The notes beneath the pieces are model-generated. The model was not told the DNA's origin and searched no databases. It was given only the letters and a program-made list of their open reading frames with translations. Below are positions 25,106 to 34,983 of a stretch of 64,000 nt of DNA, piece by piece. The stretch lies in NCBI GenBank assembly GCA_964567295.1, contig CAZMLU010000002.1, positions 1 to 64,000 on the forward strand, given 5' to 3'. Within the stretch, counting starts at the first letter, position 1; every line of letters starts with the position of its first letter. Position numbers and translations under genes: made by a program. The stretch is from SLJK01 sp964567295. Its GTDB lineage: Bacteria > Bacillota > Dethiobacteria > DTU022 > UBA8154.

Positions 25106-25588
25106 TTAAAGCTTCACAACTCCTTTAACATCACTTCTACCTCGCAAATGTTCGCTTATGGTCATTCCGGTAAGTGGATGGACCAGGTTAGGAGCAATTT
25201 CTTCCAGAGGGATAAGAACAAAAGCTCTTTCAGTTAAACGGGGATGAGGAAGGGTTAAGATGTGACTATCCAAGACCAGGTTATCGTAAAAAAGCAGATC
25301 TAAGTCAATCGTGCGTGGTCCCCATCGAATAGTGCGCTCCCTTTCAAGACTGGATTCAATCCCTTGCAGAAAAGTTAACAAATCATAAGAAGAAAGAGAA
25401 GTCTTCAAAGAAGCAACAGCATTGATAAATTTCCCCTGCTCCAGGTGACCGACTGGTTCAGTCTCATAATACGAGGAAACTTTTAATTGCTTAATACCCC
25501 TGTGGGCATTTAAAATATTTAATGCTTTATGTAGATATTCCAAGCGATCTCCTAAATTTGAACCCAGGGAAATATAGGCCTGTTTCAC
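25106..25588 (-). CDS. folK: 6-hydroxymethyl-7,8-dihydropterin pyrophosphokinase
   Basis: 160 residues, the normal size. FolK transfers pyrophosphate from ATP to the pterin alcohol. YISLGSNLGDR, SSYYETEPVG and RWGPRTIDLDLLFY, TLPHPRLTERAFVL are the known HPPK motifs with the metal-binding aspartates. GTG start overlapping the folB stop. Last gene of the folate operon. Confidence 0.96.
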   Translation of the reverse strand: MKQAYISLGSNLGDRLEYLHKALNILNAHRGIKQLKVSSYYETEPVGHLEQGKFINAVASLKTSLSSYDLLTFLQGIESSLERERTIRWGPRTIDLDLLFYDNLVLDSHILTLPHPRLTERAFVLIPLEEIAPNLVHPLTGMTISEHLRGRSDVKGVVKL

Positions 25589-25956
25589 TTCAATTCCCCC
25601 CTGCAGATCTTAACCCCCATATAAGCCAGGGGAACGGGAACGGGAGGGGAGGGCTTTTTGATCTCAACAATAACTCCTTGAACCGGATATTTAAGCACCC
25701 GCTCCGCAATATTTTCGGCTAAAGTTTCCATAAGGTTAAAGGAGGTGCCTTCCATTACTTCTTTGATAATCTCGTATACAGCAGCATAATCAACAGTATC
25801 TTCCAAGCTATCTGTGGTACCTGCTTTGTTTAAATCCAGAAACAACTCCAGGGAGACCAGGAACAACTGCCCCATTTTTTTCTCTTCCGGGAAAATTCCG
25901 TGGTAACCATAGAGTGAGAGCTCCTTTAGGATAATCGAATCCTGGTATCTTTTCAT
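25585..25956 (-). CDS. folB: Dihydroneopterin aldolase
   Basis: 123 residues. FolB splits dihydroneopterin to hydroxymethyl-dihydropterin and glycolaldehyde. The pattern LYGYHGIFPEEKKMGQ (active-site glutamate) and DTVDYAAVYEII, the late KKPSPPVPVPLAYMGV match the family. Both ends overlap the neighbouring genes by about four bases, so translation is coupled with folP and folK. Confidence 0.95.
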   Translation of the reverse strand: MKRYQDSIILKELSLYGYHGIFPEEKKMGQLFLVSLELFLDLNKAGTTDSLEDTVDYAAVYEIIKEVMEGTSFNLMETLAENIAERVLKYPVQGVIVEIKKPSPPVPVPLAYMGVKICRGELK

Positions 25957-27140
25957 CTTCTCACCATGGCATCTGTCATATCTGCCACCCTTTTCATTTC
26001 TTTAACATCATGAACTCGGACAATCTCCGCTCCTTTCATGATACCCAGAGAAACAGTTGCTGCTGTGCCTTCCATCCTTTTTTCAGTCGGTAAGTTGAGG
26101 GTCTTACCGATCATTGATTTGCTGGAAGTTCCCAGCAAAACCGGAAGTCCCAGTGTTTGGAATTCTTCTAACCTGTGCATAATCTCCAGATTTTCATCCA
26201 GGTTTTTTGCAAAACCAATACCCGGATCAATAATAATCTGTTCTGCTGAAATACCAGCCTGCTGAGCAAGAGCTACGCTTTCCCATAAGTCATTTATTAT
26301 ATCAGTAAGCAAGTCCTCATAAACAGCCACTTTTTTATTATGCATAAGACAGACGGGCACTCCAAAAGAAGAAGCTACAGCTCCCATCTCCTCATCAGCT
26401 TTTAAACCCCAAGTATCATTTACCATATCCGCTCCTGCTTCCAGGGCACCCTTTACTACAGGCGCTTTATAGCTATCAATAGAAACAGGGACATCCAATT
26501 CTTTTTTTATATTTTCAATAACGGGAAGTACCCGGAACAGTTCCTCCTCCTCTGAAATCGGCTTATACCCGGGCCTTGTTGATTCGCCACCCACATCAAT
26601 GATATCAGCTCCGTCTTCAACCATTTTTTTTGCATGCTGAAGCGCCAGATCAAGGCGATCATATTTTCCGCCATCAGCAAAAGAATCAGGCGTTACATTT
26701 AATATCCCCATAATTAAAGTTCGCTGACCTAAAGGCAAGATGTGCCCCCCCACCATTAAGGAGCGATTATCTTTTTCATTGTTGGCCATCATATTATCAA
26801 GCAATGAGGCCAAACGCGCCAGACCATAAGGCTGGGCTTTTAATTTCTTAATCACTGCCTTGAATTGTGCTTTTGTTCCGGAGAGAAGGATATCCACCTT
26901 CTCCAAAGCTAACATGCTTGCCTCTTTAGGTAAAGCGGCCTCTCCTCCCCTGGAAAGCATTTCTTGCTTTAGTAAAAGGGCCGCTTTTAACGGCAGCGCA
27001 GATATTTTAAATGTAATAAATTGAAATTTGGGTTGCATGATATGCATACCCGCAGGGTCAACACCTATCTTTTCCATCTCCCGCCTGATCGTTTGCGTAT
27101 CTTTTAAAGTAATGAATTTGGCTGTTGGCTGCAAAGACAT
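25953..27140 (-). CDS. folP: Dihydropteroate synthase with N-terminal extension
   Basis: 395 residues, about 120 more than the usual enzyme. The catalytic TIM barrel begins near residue 135 with LIMGILNVTPDSFADGG, then DVGGESTRPGY and a DPGIGFAKN segment that bind pterin and p-aminobenzoate. The N-terminal part (to about residue 120, including KAALLLKQEMLSRGGEAALP) is of unknown role and is shared by several clostridial and thermophile enzymes (recollection). ATG with AAGGAGAGAG upstream. Confidence 0.95.
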   Translation of the reverse strand: MSLQPTAKFITLKDTQTIRREMEKIGVDPAGMHIMQPKFQFITFKISALPLKAALLLKQEMLSRGGEAALPKEASMLALEKVDILLSGTKAQFKAVIKKLKAQPYGLARLASLLDNMMANNEKDNRSLMVGGHILPLGQRTLIMGILNVTPDSFADGGKYDRLDLALQHAKKMVEDGADIIDVGGESTRPGYKPISEEEELFRVLPVIENIKKELDVPVSIDSYKAPVVKGALEAGADMVNDTWGLKADEEMGAVASSFGVPVCLMHNKKVAVYEDLLTDIINDLWESVALAQQAGISAEQIIIDPGIGFAKNLDENLEIMHRLEEFQTLGLPVLLGTSSKSMIGKTLNLPTEKRMEGTAATVSLGIMKGAEIVRVHDVKEMKRVADMTDAMVRR

Positions 27141-27151
27141 GTCTCTCTCCT

Positions 27152-27643
27152 TTAGTAAAAGAGCTGCTTGCTATGGGGCATTTCCCCGCTCTTATAGCAA
27201 AGCTGACGAGAATCGCACTTGAAACACAAGCGGCTATACTTATCGGCCTTTCTTAAAAAATTGCCCAGAGTTGAAAAAAAAGGTCCCATTTCTCCTTTTC
27301 GATGTTCACGTATAGCATCTTTAATAAGTTCTTTCTCACGGGAAGAATACCCCGCTTCGGTTAACAACGGCTCTGATAACTGGGCGCTGCAATAAGCATG
27401 GCATCTTTTTCCATCATCATATTCCATCCACTGCCCGATATCATGAAGAAAAGCCGCGGCATAAACCAGGTCCTTAGCATAATCTAAACTTTCTTCTAAA
27501 GAAAAGATCCATAAGAGCCTGGCCACCTCCAGACAGTGGAGGAGATCATGTTTACAAAATAAGCGTTCTTGTTCTCTCTCTTCAATCTTGGATATATGAT
27601 CCAAATAAATTGGAGATTTCAGTATTGTTTGGAGCCGCTCCAT
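27152..27643 (-). CDS. HD-domain phosphohydrolase in folate operon
   Basis: 163 residues. HD superfamily metal ligands are visible: KHDLLHCLEVAR, then AAFLHDIGQW and a REHRKGE helix. Members remove phosphates from nucleotides or cyclic nucleotides. The C-terminus has a cysteine group (LCFKCDSRQLC) that might bind a metal. It sits between folE and folP; the operon lacks any recognised dihydroneopterin triphosphate pyrophosphatase, so this protein is a candidate for a dephosphorylation step (inference). Confidence 0.8.
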   Translation of the reverse strand: MERLQTILKSPIYLDHISKIEEREQERLFCKHDLLHCLEVARLLWIFSLEESLDYAKDLVYAAAFLHDIGQWMEYDDGKRCHAYCSAQLSEPLLTEAGYSSREKELIKDAIREHRKGEMGPFFSTLGNFLRKADKYSRLCFKCDSRQLCYKSGEMPHSKQLFY

Positions 27644-27645
27644 CT

Positions 27646-28212
27646 CTAGGACCCCTTTATTAATGAGAAGGCCTCGGACCTGGAAACATGATTTTTATAA
27701 AAAATCCCCCGGACTGCCGAAGTAATAGTAGTAGCACCAGGCTTTTTCACTCCCCTAATGGACATACAGAGATGCTCGGCCTCAACAACAACCACTACTC
27801 CCTTTGGTTTAAGAGTTTCCGTAATAACATCGGCCACGGCGCTTGTTAACCTTTCCTGAAGCTGCGGCCTCCGGGATATCCTTTCTACTACTCTTACCAA
27901 CTTGCTAAGTCCAACAATTCTGCCCTCTTTGGGTATATAAACAATATGTGCCTTGCCATAAAAAGGCAGCAGATGATGTTCACACATAGAGTAAAGAGAG
28001 ATATCTTTCACAATTACCATCTCATCGTGCTCGTCTTCTACAAAGCAAGTTTGCAGCAGTTCTTTAGGATCCCTTGAAACACCGCCGAATACCTCCTGAT
28101 ACATTTTGGCCACTCTCTTGGGAGTATCCACCAATCCTTCACGGTTCGGGTCTTCTCCAATAGCTTCCAAAATCATTAAAACGGCTTCCTCGATCTTTTT
28201 TTTATCAACCAT
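27646..28212 (-). CDS. folE: GTP cyclohydrolase I
   Basis: 188 residues, zinc-dependent conversion of GTP to dihydroneopterin triphosphate. [21 protein letters not shown] carries the zinc ligands, with [22 protein letters not shown] and the final [15 protein letters not shown] containing the third ligand. First gene of the operon folE, HD protein, folP, folB, folK, and directly downstream of a THF riboswitch. The GGGGAG ribosome site lies in a hairpin that competes with a terminator-like hairpin. Confidence 0.97.
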   Translation of the reverse strand: MVDKKKIEEAVLMILEAIGEDPNREGLVDTPKRVAKMYQEVFGGVSRDPKELLQTCFVEDEHDEMVIVKDISLYSMCEHHLLPFYGKAHIVYIPKEGRIVGLSKLVRVVERISRRPQLQERLTSAVADVITETLKPKGVVVVVEAEHLCMSIRGVKKPGATTITSAVRGIFYKNHVSRSEAFSLIKGS

Positions 28213-28261
28213 TCAATACACTCCCCTAAAAGAGGGGCCTAAAAACATAAAGGCACCTCTT
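28213..28261 (-). promoter_or_regulatory. Riboswitch expression platform: competing hairpins at folE ribosome site
   Basis: On the minus strand GAGGTGCCT (28259-28251) can pair with AGGCCCCTC (28240-28232), followed by TTTT, as a terminator. The same CCCCT can instead pair with AGGGG (28227-28223), which is the ribosome binding site of folE. The two structures exclude one another, so both transcription and translation control are possible; which is used is not shown by sequence. Confidence 0.6.
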
Positions 28262-28325
28262 TTTCTTTTGAATGAGCATCTGCCACATTCAAGAGAAAAG
28301 AGATGCTTTGCGCTTCGCTCTTGTG

Positions 28326-28440
28326 TGACAGTGGATGCGGTGGCATGTCGCAAGCATTGATCCCTTAACGGCAATGCCCTTCGTCTAGAGGCAACTTCCC
28401 ATCCTCATAGCACTTTACGCATGACACCTACTCTGCCTTG
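28326..28440 (-). ncRNA. Tetrahydrofolate (THF-I) riboswitch
   Basis: Read on the minus strand the segment contains, in order, the conserved elements of the folT/THF motif: AGAGTAG, a GCGTAAAGTG block, GGATGGGAAGTT, GACGAA and, at the end, CCACCGCATCC. GTGTCATGC near the start pairs with GCGACATGC near the end, and GAGG pairs with CCTC within the internal helix. It ends about 115 bases before the folE start. It should sense reduced folate and lower folE-operon expression. Confidence 0.88.
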
Positions 28441-28536
28441 AATCTATCGAAAAGAAAAACCCATGTATCATCGCATACAAACCAAACTTTATCTCCGCAA
28501 AACTGCAAAATGAATCTTTTTCCTCAACCAAGGGTG

Positions 28537-28565
28537 ATTATAGCATCTTTACCCGTACTATGCAA
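28537..28565 (-). promoter_or_regulatory. Promoter of the riboswitch-folate operon
   Basis: Minus strand TTGCAT (28565-28560), exactly 17 bases, TATAAT (28542-28537). Transcription would begin about 90 bases before the riboswitch core. Confidence 0.75.
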
Positions 28566-28615
28566 TGAAAATTATTGTGAGTCTTTTGGTCCATACCTAT
28601 TTATGTAGTATATTT

Positions 28616-28660
28616 GATCAAAAAAAGGCCTACACTATTTAACGCATAGGCCTTTTCCTG
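28616..28660 (-). terminator. Terminator of fhs
   Basis: Inverted repeat AAAGGCCTAT...TAGGCCTTTT (about 28625-28655) with an AT-rich loop; read on the minus strand it is followed by a run of seven T. It lies about 35 bases after the fhs stop. Confidence 0.8.
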
Positions 28661-28693
28661 GTCATTAAAAATCCTTACTGTATCCTATCTTTT

Positions 28694-30457
28694 TTAGAAC
28701 AAACCCTTTACCTTACCGGTATCAGTATCAACATCGACACGGCGATAAGCCGGGTTGGAGCCGGTGCCTGGCATCATGGGAATAGTGCCTGCTAAGGGCA
28801 CTACAAATCCTGCCCCACCGTAAGTTAGGATGTCACGAATTGACAGTTTCCAGCCCTTTGGTACACCTTTCAGGGCAGGGTTATCAGACAAGCTTAAATG
28901 TGTTTTAGCCATGCAGATTCCCATTTTCTGGATTTCAGGGTCATTTTCCATTTTCTTTATTTTCTCCAGTGCAGCCGGGGCATACTCCACCCCATCGGCA
29001 CCATATACTTCCTTGGCGATACGCTCAATACGCTCGCGCAGGGGAGTGGTCAGCTCGTAGAGGAACTTGAACTGGTTATCCTCTTCGCAAGCCTCAATTA
29101 CTGCATCGGCCAATTCCAGCGCACCTTCTCCGCCTTTTTCCCAATGCCGGGAAAGTGCAACTCTGGCTCCGGCTTGTTCAGCAATACGACGAACAGCCGC
29201 AATCTCATTATCGGTGTCCGTATAGAAAGCGTTGATACATACCACAGGGCTCATGCCGGACTTCCTGATGACATTAATCAGGTGCACCAGGTTATCACAA
29301 CCCTTTTCAACCCATTCCACATTCTCCTCGCTGTAACCGGGGTCCAGGGGTTTTCCAGGAACAGGGACCGGTGCTCCACCATGACACTTAAGAGCCCTAA
29401 TGGTGGCAACCAGGACAGCACAGTGCGGTTTAAGGCCTGACATACGGCACTTCAAGTTCCAGAACTTTTCAAAACCGATATCGGCAGCAAAACCAGATTC
29501 TGTTACCAGGTAATCACCCAACTTAAGGCCTACGCGGTCGGCAATAACAGAGTTCTGCCCGATAGCGATATTGGCAAAGGGACCGGCATGGACCATGCAG
29601 GGCTGCCCCTCCAGGGTCTGCATCAAATTGGGGTTGATGGCCTCGGTCATCCAGGCAGTCATGGCCCCATCAACTTCCAGATCAGCGGTGGTAACCGGAT
29701 TGCCCTTCTTGTCATAGGCCACTACGATCTTGCCCATGCGCTCTCTCATGTCCTTAAGATCCGTAGCAACGGAAAGGATCGCCATAATCTCCGAAGAAAC
29801 AGCAATATTAAAGCCGGACTGCATCATGAACCCGTCCATTTTGCCACCGATGCCAATGATTGTATTGCGCAGGGCCTGGGCGCAGAAGTCCATGATCCAT
29901 TTCATTTCTACGTTATTGGGGTCAATATCCAACCTCTTAAGGCCAATCTTCTCCAGGTATGCATCGCTGTAGTTAAATTCATGCTGGATACGAGAGGTCA
30001 GCGCTACCATAGCAAGGTTGTGGGCATTCATCACAGCGTTGATATCGCCCGTTAAGCCCAAAGAGAACTCTGTTAAAGGAATACACTGGGCAAGTCCACC
30101 ACCGGCAGCAGAACCCTTAACGTTCATAGTTGGTCCACCGGAAGGCTGCCTGATAGCAGCAATGACATTCTTCCCGCGCTTACCCATCCCCTGAACCAGG
30201 CCGACCAGAGAGGTGGATTTACCTTCTCCCAGTGGAGTGGGGGTTATAGCGGTAACATCGATGTACTTACCGTCTGGCTTGTCCTTCAGGCGCTCCAGTA
30301 CCTTTTTATAGTCAACCTTTGCAACATAGTGGCCGTAAGGGAGAAGCTCTTCTTCTTCCAGTCCCATCTCTTTTCCCAATTGGTACACTTTCTTCATTTT
30401 AGCTTCTGCCTCTTCGGCAATTTCCCAGTCAGCGTGCTTGGTTGGGTCTAATGGCAT
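28694..30457 (-). CDS. fhs: Formate--tetrahydrofolate ligase
   Basis: About 587 residues. Fhs makes 10-formyl-THF from formate, ATP and THF and is used in the Wood-Ljungdahl methyl branch, in purine synthesis, or in reverse in syntrophic formate release. [17 protein letters not shown] is the nucleotide loop; [19 protein letters not shown] and [16 protein letters not shown] also match. GGAGG lies one base before the ATG at 30463 but seven before the ATG at 30457, so 30457 is preferred. It stands alone with its own terminator, next to the folate operon. Confidence 0.97.
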   Translation of the reverse strand: MPLDPTKHADWEIAEEAEAKMKKVYQLGKEMGLEEEELLPYGHYVAKVDYKKVLERLKDKPDGKYIDVTAITPTPLGEGKSTSLVGLVQGMGKRGKNVIAAIRQPSGGPTMNVKGSAAGGGLAQCIPLTEFSLGLTGDINAVMNAHNLAMVALTSRIQHEFNYSDAYLEKIGLKRLDIDPNNVEMKWIMDFCAQALRNTIIGIGGKMDGFMMQSGFNIAVSSEIMAILSVATDLKDMRERMGKIVVAYDKKGNPVTTADLEVDGAMTAWMTEAINPNLMQTLEGQPCMVHAGPFANIAIGQNSVIADRVGLKLGDYLVTESGFAADIGFEKFWNLKCRMSGLKPHCAVLVATIRALKCHGGAPVPVPGKPLDPGYSEENVEWVEKGCDNLVHLINVIRKSGMSPVVCINAFYTDTDNEIAAVRRIAEQAGARVALSRHWEKGGEGALELADAVIEACEEDNQFKFLYELTTPLRERIERIAKEVYGADGVEYAPAALEKIKKMENDPEIQKMGICMAKTHLSLSDNPALKGVPKGWKLSIRDILTYGGAGFVVPLAGTIPMMPGTGSNPAYRRVDVDTDTGKVKGLF

Positions 30458-30463
30458 TCTCAT

Positions 30464-30794
30464 ACCTCCTAAGTATAGTAAACATTTTTATCTAAGCGTT
30501 TTCTCAAAAAATTACCAACTAACCATAACTCAATAGTCAATAGTACTCTTACTTTCATAAGCCGCGCACCTTAAACAACGATTAACCACCGGAAACCTGA
30601 CCTTGCTATTTGCCTAAATCTTTAAGCAGTGTAGAGCTCCACCTACCTCCTTTCAAATGTATGCTAAATGGAAAAAGCTTTAAATAGCGCTATTATTCCC
30701 TATAACTCTAGGCTTTTAATTCTACACCCCTAAATAAAAATCCTGCCGCATATAGGCAAGTTTTCACTTTTTAATATTTCAATTAATTGGCAAA
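30464..30794. other. Intergenic leader of fhs, no gene seen
   Basis: About 330 bases between the ftsH terminator and fhs. It holds a second small hairpin (CTTGCC...GGCAGG on the minus strand, about 30759-30742, followed by ATTTTTATTT) that may be a tandem terminator, and a strong site AAAGGAGG followed by a six-codon frame GTG...TAA (around 30645-30620). No known riboswitch pattern was recognised. Confidence 0.4.
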
Positions 30795-30842
30795 ATAATA
30801 AATGCCCCTGGCTTGTGACAAAAATCAACAACCAGAGGCAAA
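30795..30842 (-). terminator. Terminator downstream of ftsH
   Basis: Minus strand GCCTCTGG (30839-30832) pairs with CCAGGGGC (30810-30803) with one G-U pair, then ATTTATTATTTT. The loop is about 21 bases. Confidence 0.7.
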
Positions 30843-30875
30843 TACTAAATCTAAATAAAACGAGGGAAACCATTA

Positions 30876-32825
30876 TTACATTTCTTCAGAAGGTTTTCTG
30901 TGCATTTCTCCTTTATCAGGCCTGAACCCAACTTTAACCTTCTTTTTCTTTTCACGTGCTTTCTCCTCATTCTTCTCCTTGAATTTCTCATTTTCAGCCC
31001 AGGCCCTGCTTTCAACTTCCAACTCCTCCAAGTCCTTCCCTTCCATCAGCGCTTCAACTTCAATTGCATCGAGAGTTTCTTTTTCCAGCAAAGCATTAGC
31101 GATAAGCTCAAGTTTTTCAATGTTATTGTTTATCAATTCTTCCGCTCGATGGTAACAGCGGTCAATTGTGTTGCGAATTTCTTTATCAATAGCCTTGGCA
31201 ATCTCTTCACTAAAATCACGATCCCTTCCCAGATCACGGCCTAAAAAGACCTGGGATTGCTTTCTTCCCAAAGTTATGGGACCCAGTTCATCACTCATAC
31301 CGTACTCCATAATCATCTGCCGTACAGTAGAAGTGGACCGCTCAAGGTCATTTTGCGCCCCGGTGCTAATTTCATTTAAGACAGCTTCTTCTGCCACCCT
31401 GCCTGCCAAAAGAGCGCTAATCCGTTCTAATAACTCTGTACGAGTCATATAGTAACGATCCTCTTCAGGCAACATGAGAGTATATCCACCGGCCTTGCCC
31501 CGCGGAATAATCGAAACTTTATGCACCGGATCCGTATGGGGAAGAAGGTATCCCACCAACGCATGACCGGCCTCATGGTATGCCACGATCTTTTTCTCAA
31601 ACTCACTGATAACCCTGCTCTTTTTCTCCGTTCCTGCAATAACTCGGTCCACGGCGTCCTCCATCTCCTGCATGCCGATATCATTATTATTCCTACGGGC
31701 AGACAAAAGAGCCGCTTCATTCACCAGGTTCTCAAGATCCGCGCCGGTAAAACCAGGGGTTCTCCTGGCCAGAACTTTAAGATCTACGCTTTCCGCAAGA
31801 GGCTTATTTCGTACATGAACCCCTAAAATCTCTGCTCTCCCTTTAACATCAGGATAGTTTACGGTAATCTGCCGGTCAAAACGACCGGGGCGTAGAAGGG
31901 CGGGGTCTAAAATATCCGGCCTGTTAGTAGCTGCCAGAATGATAACCCCTTCATTGACGGCAAACCCATCCATCTCCACCAAAAGCTGGTTAAGGGTCTG
32001 CTCCCTTTCATCGTGACCGCCTCCTAAACCAGCACCACGCTGACGGCCAACAGCATCAATTTCGTCTACAAATACAATACAGGGAGAGTTTTTTTTGGCA
32101 TTCTCAAAAAGGTCCCTTACACGGGAAGCCCCTACGCCCACAAACATCTCCACAAAATCAGAACCGCTGATGCTAAAGAAGGGAACTCCCGCTTCACCGG
32201 CTACAGCTCGACCCAAGAGAGTTTTCCCCGTTCCCGGAGGGCCTACCAACAGTACACCTTTCGGTATACGTGCACCCAGGGATACAAACTTTTTGGGATC
32301 TTTTAAAAACTCCACAATCTCTTGTAGTTCGCCTTTCTCTTCATCAGCACCGGCCACCTCGTCAAAAGCAACCTTCTTACGCTCACCGTCATGCAACTTG
32401 GCTTTGCTCTTCCCAAAGTTCATAACCTTGTTGCCTCCACCCTGGCTCTGCTGCATAAAGAAAAAGAAAATACCAATAATCAAGATGAAAGGAATCATAT
32501 AGGTGAGCAAGGTGGTCCACCACGGCGGCTGGGGTTCCGGACGTGATTCGTATGGTATATTATTGTCGGAGAGCAAATCCATCAAAGATTCGGGAGCCAG
32601 AGTATTGGTTTTTAATATGACCCCGTCCTCCAGAGTAGCTGAAACATCATTTCCCTCAATTTCGACATCAACTATCTCGCCGCTCTCAATATAATTAACA
32701 AATTCGGGGTAATAGCGAACATCTCGAACCTCGTCTTGCGGTTGACTAAAAGTCTGTATAAGGGCCACGGCAATCATAAATACCAAAAGGTAAAAAGTTG
32801 CCTGGCGTAAAAATCGGCTATTCAA
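30876..32825 (-). CDS. ftsH: ATP-dependent zinc metalloprotease FtsH
   Basis: About 649 residues; membrane-anchored AAA+ protease. One helix near residues 10-28 and another near 105-125 bracket a short outside domain. Walker A is [13 protein letters not shown], the second region of homology is around [20 protein letters not shown], and the zinc site is HEAGH. The C-terminus is long and highly charged ([14 protein letters not shown]). GGAGG is three bases from a TTG at 32831 and nine from a TTG at 32825, so the latter is preferred. Third gene after tilS and hpt, as in Bacillus and many clostridia. Confidence 0.96.
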   Translation of the reverse strand: MNSRFLRQATFYLLVFMIAVALIQTFSQPQDEVRDVRYYPEFVNYIESGEIVDVEIEGNDVSATLEDGVILKTNTLAPESLMDLLSDNNIPYESRPEPQPPWWTTLLTYMIPFILIIGIFFFFMQQSQGGGNKVMNFGKSKAKLHDGERKKVAFDEVAGADEEKGELQEIVEFLKDPKKFVSLGARIPKGVLLVGPPGTGKTLLGRAVAGEAGVPFFSISGSDFVEMFVGVGASRVRDLFENAKKNSPCIVFVDEIDAVGRQRGAGLGGGHDEREQTLNQLLVEMDGFAVNEGVIILAATNRPDILDPALLRPGRFDRQITVNYPDVKGRAEILGVHVRNKPLAESVDLKVLARRTPGFTGADLENLVNEAALLSARRNNNDIGMQEMEDAVDRVIAGTEKKSRVISEFEKKIVAYHEAGHALVGYLLPHTDPVHKVSIIPRGKAGGYTLMLPEEDRYYMTRTELLERISALLAGRVAEEAVLNEISTGAQNDLERSTSTVRQMIMEYGMSDELGPITLGRKQSQVFLGRDLGRDRDFSEEIAKAIDKEIRNTIDRCYHRAEELINNNIEKLELIANALLEKETLDAIEVEALMEGKDLEELEVESRAWAENEKFKEKNEEKAREKKKKVKVGFRPDKGEMHRKPSEEM

Positions 32826-32873
32826 ATGCAAAAACCTCCTTTACCCACTAGCTATTAAATTGTATCACACTAA

Positions 32874-33404
32874 TTACTCAAACTCAAGAAAAACACAAAT
32901 GTCAGGCAGGTTCCGATAAGTTTCATTAAAATCAAGGCCGTACCCCACTACAAACTCATCAGGAATGCAGAATCCCCGGTAATCTGCCTCAATTTCTACT
33001 TTGCGGCGCTCTGGTTTGTCCAGCAAGGATGCGATCTTCAAAGAAGCAGGATTGCGGGACAGGAGATTTTCGCGTAAATAGCTCAGAGTTAAGCCTGTAT
33101 CAATAATATCTTCAACAATAATAACGTGACGACCCTCAATACTATACTCCAAATCCTTCAAAATACGAACCACTCCGGATGAAGTTGTAGACCCGCCATA
33201 ACTAGAAACCGCTATAAAATCTACTTCTAATGAAATATCCATATGCCGAATCAGGTCACAGAGGAAAACAGCCGCCCCTTTCAACACACAAACAAAAAGA
33301 GGATTTTTCCCGCTGTAGTCTCTGGATAATACTTGGGCCATTTCCTTGACTTTTGCGCTGATTTCTTTTTCAGTTAAGAGAACCTTTATTCCCTGTGTCT
33401 TCAT
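32874..33404 (-). CDS. hpt: Hypoxanthine phosphoribosyltransferase
   Basis: 176 residues. Hpt salvages hypoxanthine or guanine with PRPP. The PRPP-binding signature HVIIVEDIIDTGLTLSYL is present, as are the FVCVLKGAAVFLCDL N-terminal block and YGLDFNETYRNLPDI. The start overlaps the tilS 3' end by about 35 bases, with GGAGGGCGCAGAGG upstream. The tilS-hpt-ftsH order is conserved in Firmicutes. Confidence 0.96.
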   Translation of the reverse strand: MKTQGIKVLLTEKEISAKVKEMAQVLSRDYSGKNPLFVCVLKGAAVFLCDLIRHMDISLEVDFIAVSSYGGSTTSSGVVRILKDLEYSIEGRHVIIVEDIIDTGLTLSYLRENLLSRNPASLKIASLLDKPERRKVEIEADYRGFCIPDEFVVGYGLDFNETYRNLPDICVFLEFE

Positions 33405-34896
33405 CCTCTGCGCCCTCCGTTTTGGGAATAATTTTCAAAACCAGGACTTTCCGGGTCCCTTCTGTAACTCTGCAGTAATGAGAAATCTGTTTACCCATCA
33501 CCCAAACAATCTCTTCACCAGCCACCACCAGTGGAATTCGGTCTCGCTCCTTCAGCGGCACCTTCTGATCGATTAGATATTTTTTAAGCTTCTTTTTGCC
33601 AGGGGCACCCAATGGATAAAAGCGGTCCCCCGGCTTGCGAGGCCTTATTATTATTTCCAACTCATCGCTATCCTCTGGGGGGTACTCCCTGTTCAGTGTT
33701 CCGTCCCCTGCCAACTCCAGCACTTTATGATAATCCAGGTATACTTCTTTTTGTTGATCAGGGGGCCAGGAAAGCTGGGAGGGGGAAAAGAGCTCGGCTT
33801 GCAGGGTAAACCCTTTTTCCAAAATATTTTTTGCTCCGGGCACTTTTAAAGTGTAAGAAGATAAACCCTTTGCTTGTGGGAGCTCTCTTTGGGAAAGCGT
33901 CAGTTCATCATAGCTCCTGTAGGCCCTTAAACCGTGGGAAAAACGGAGTGTTCCATGGGGGTAATTGCTCCGGCAGAGTTTCAAAATCGCTCCGATATGT
34001 TTTGGGCCTATCTCCCTGGGTACCGTACCCAGAAGTTTTCTCACTCCCCTGCGTAATAAACGGTTCTGCACAGCTTCATGTTCGTCCAAAAGTTTTTTTC
34101 TGTGCAAGATCAAGGTATAAGGGTCCTCTTCCAAGAGGACCCTTGAGAATCGTTGACCTACATATTCTTCTAAAAAATTCATATCCAGGCTAAGTAAACC
34201 GGTCATCCTGGCCAGTCCCTCACGCAGCCGCGGGTTGTAATCTTTTTCCATAAGCGGGATAAGCTCCAGGCGCAGCTTGTTACGAAAAAAGTGATTCTGC
34301 AAGTTTGTTTCATCTTCTCGCGGGTTAAGACCCTTTTCCTGGCAGTAGAAAAGAATCTCCTGCCTGCCGGCTTTAAGTAAAGGGCGAATGAGAAAGGGGC
34401 CCTCCTCCATACTCCGTTTAAACTTCATCCCCGTTAATCCATCCAATCCTGTTCCTCGCAAAAAGTTCAGCAAGACAGTTTCAGCCTGGTCATCACGATT
34501 ATGCCCGGTAGCGATGCAAACAGCTCCAATTCTCTCCGCCAGCTGTACTAAAAACCTGTAACGCAAGCGCCGGGAAGCATCTTCCGGGGAAAGCTTCCAC
34601 TTCTTTCGAAAAATTTCCGCATCTACTTCTCCTATTGTAAAGGGAAGCGCCAATCGTTTCGCTTCTTCTCTTACAAATTCTGCGTCTTCACGAGCATGCT
34701 TCCCTCTTAGGCCGTGGTTTAAATGAGCCACATGTAGAAAAAAAGGAAGCTCTTCCATCCCCTTCAAACCGTTTAAAAGATGCAGCAGAGAAAGGGAGTC
34801 AGCACCCCCTGAAACAGCTACAAGCACCATCTCTCCCTTACCTATAAGTTGTTCTCGCCATATAGTATTTTTTACAACATCCAACAGAGCAGGCAT
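33370..34896 (-). CDS. tilS: tRNA(Ile)-lysidine synthase
   Basis: 508 residues. TilS attaches lysine to C34 of the CAU-anticodon isoleucine tRNA. The PP-loop SGGADSLSLLHLLNGL lies near residue 28, followed by HLNHGLRGKHAREDAEF and TGHNRDDQAETVLLNFLRGTG; the C-terminal RPRKPGDRFYPLGAPGKKKL domain is intact. The ATG has a rather distant GGGAGG. Overlaps hpt. Confidence 0.96.
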   Translation of the reverse strand: MPALLDVVKNTIWREQLIGKGEMVLVAVSGGADSLSLLHLLNGLKGMEELPFFLHVAHLNHGLRGKHAREDAEFVREEAKRLALPFTIGEVDAEIFRKKWKLSPEDASRRLRYRFLVQLAERIGAVCIATGHNRDDQAETVLLNFLRGTGLDGLTGMKFKRSMEEGPFLIRPLLKAGRQEILFYCQEKGLNPREDETNLQNHFFRNKLRLELIPLMEKDYNPRLREGLARMTGLLSLDMNFLEEYVGQRFSRVLLEEDPYTLILHRKKLLDEHEAVQNRLLRRGVRKLLGTVPREIGPKHIGAILKLCRSNYPHGTLRFSHGLRAYRSYDELTLSQRELPQAKGLSSYTLKVPGAKNILEKGFTLQAELFSPSQLSWPPDQQKEVYLDYHKVLELAGDGTLNREYPPEDSDELEIIIRPRKPGDRFYPLGAPGKKKLKKYLIDQKVPLKERDRIPLVVAGEEIVWVMGKQISHYCRVTEGTRKVLVLKIIPKTEGAEDEDTGNKGSLN

Positions 34897-34983
34897 TCTG
34901 CCTAAACCTGCCTCCCTAAAACTCCATTATGCTTGTATTTTTCTCCATCACTAACAAAAAATCCTTCTAGCCGGCGAATCTTT

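Noticed and set aside
29588..30055. Long open frame antisense to fhs
   Set aside because: It lies fully inside a strongly conserved gene and has no ribosome site or recognisable content; it is a codon-bias shadow.
30464..30700. Second THF riboswitch upstream of fhs
   Set aside because: GGTAGGTGG looks similar to the start of the motif, but the GCGTTAAG, ATGGGA, ACGAA and GCATCC blocks are missing.
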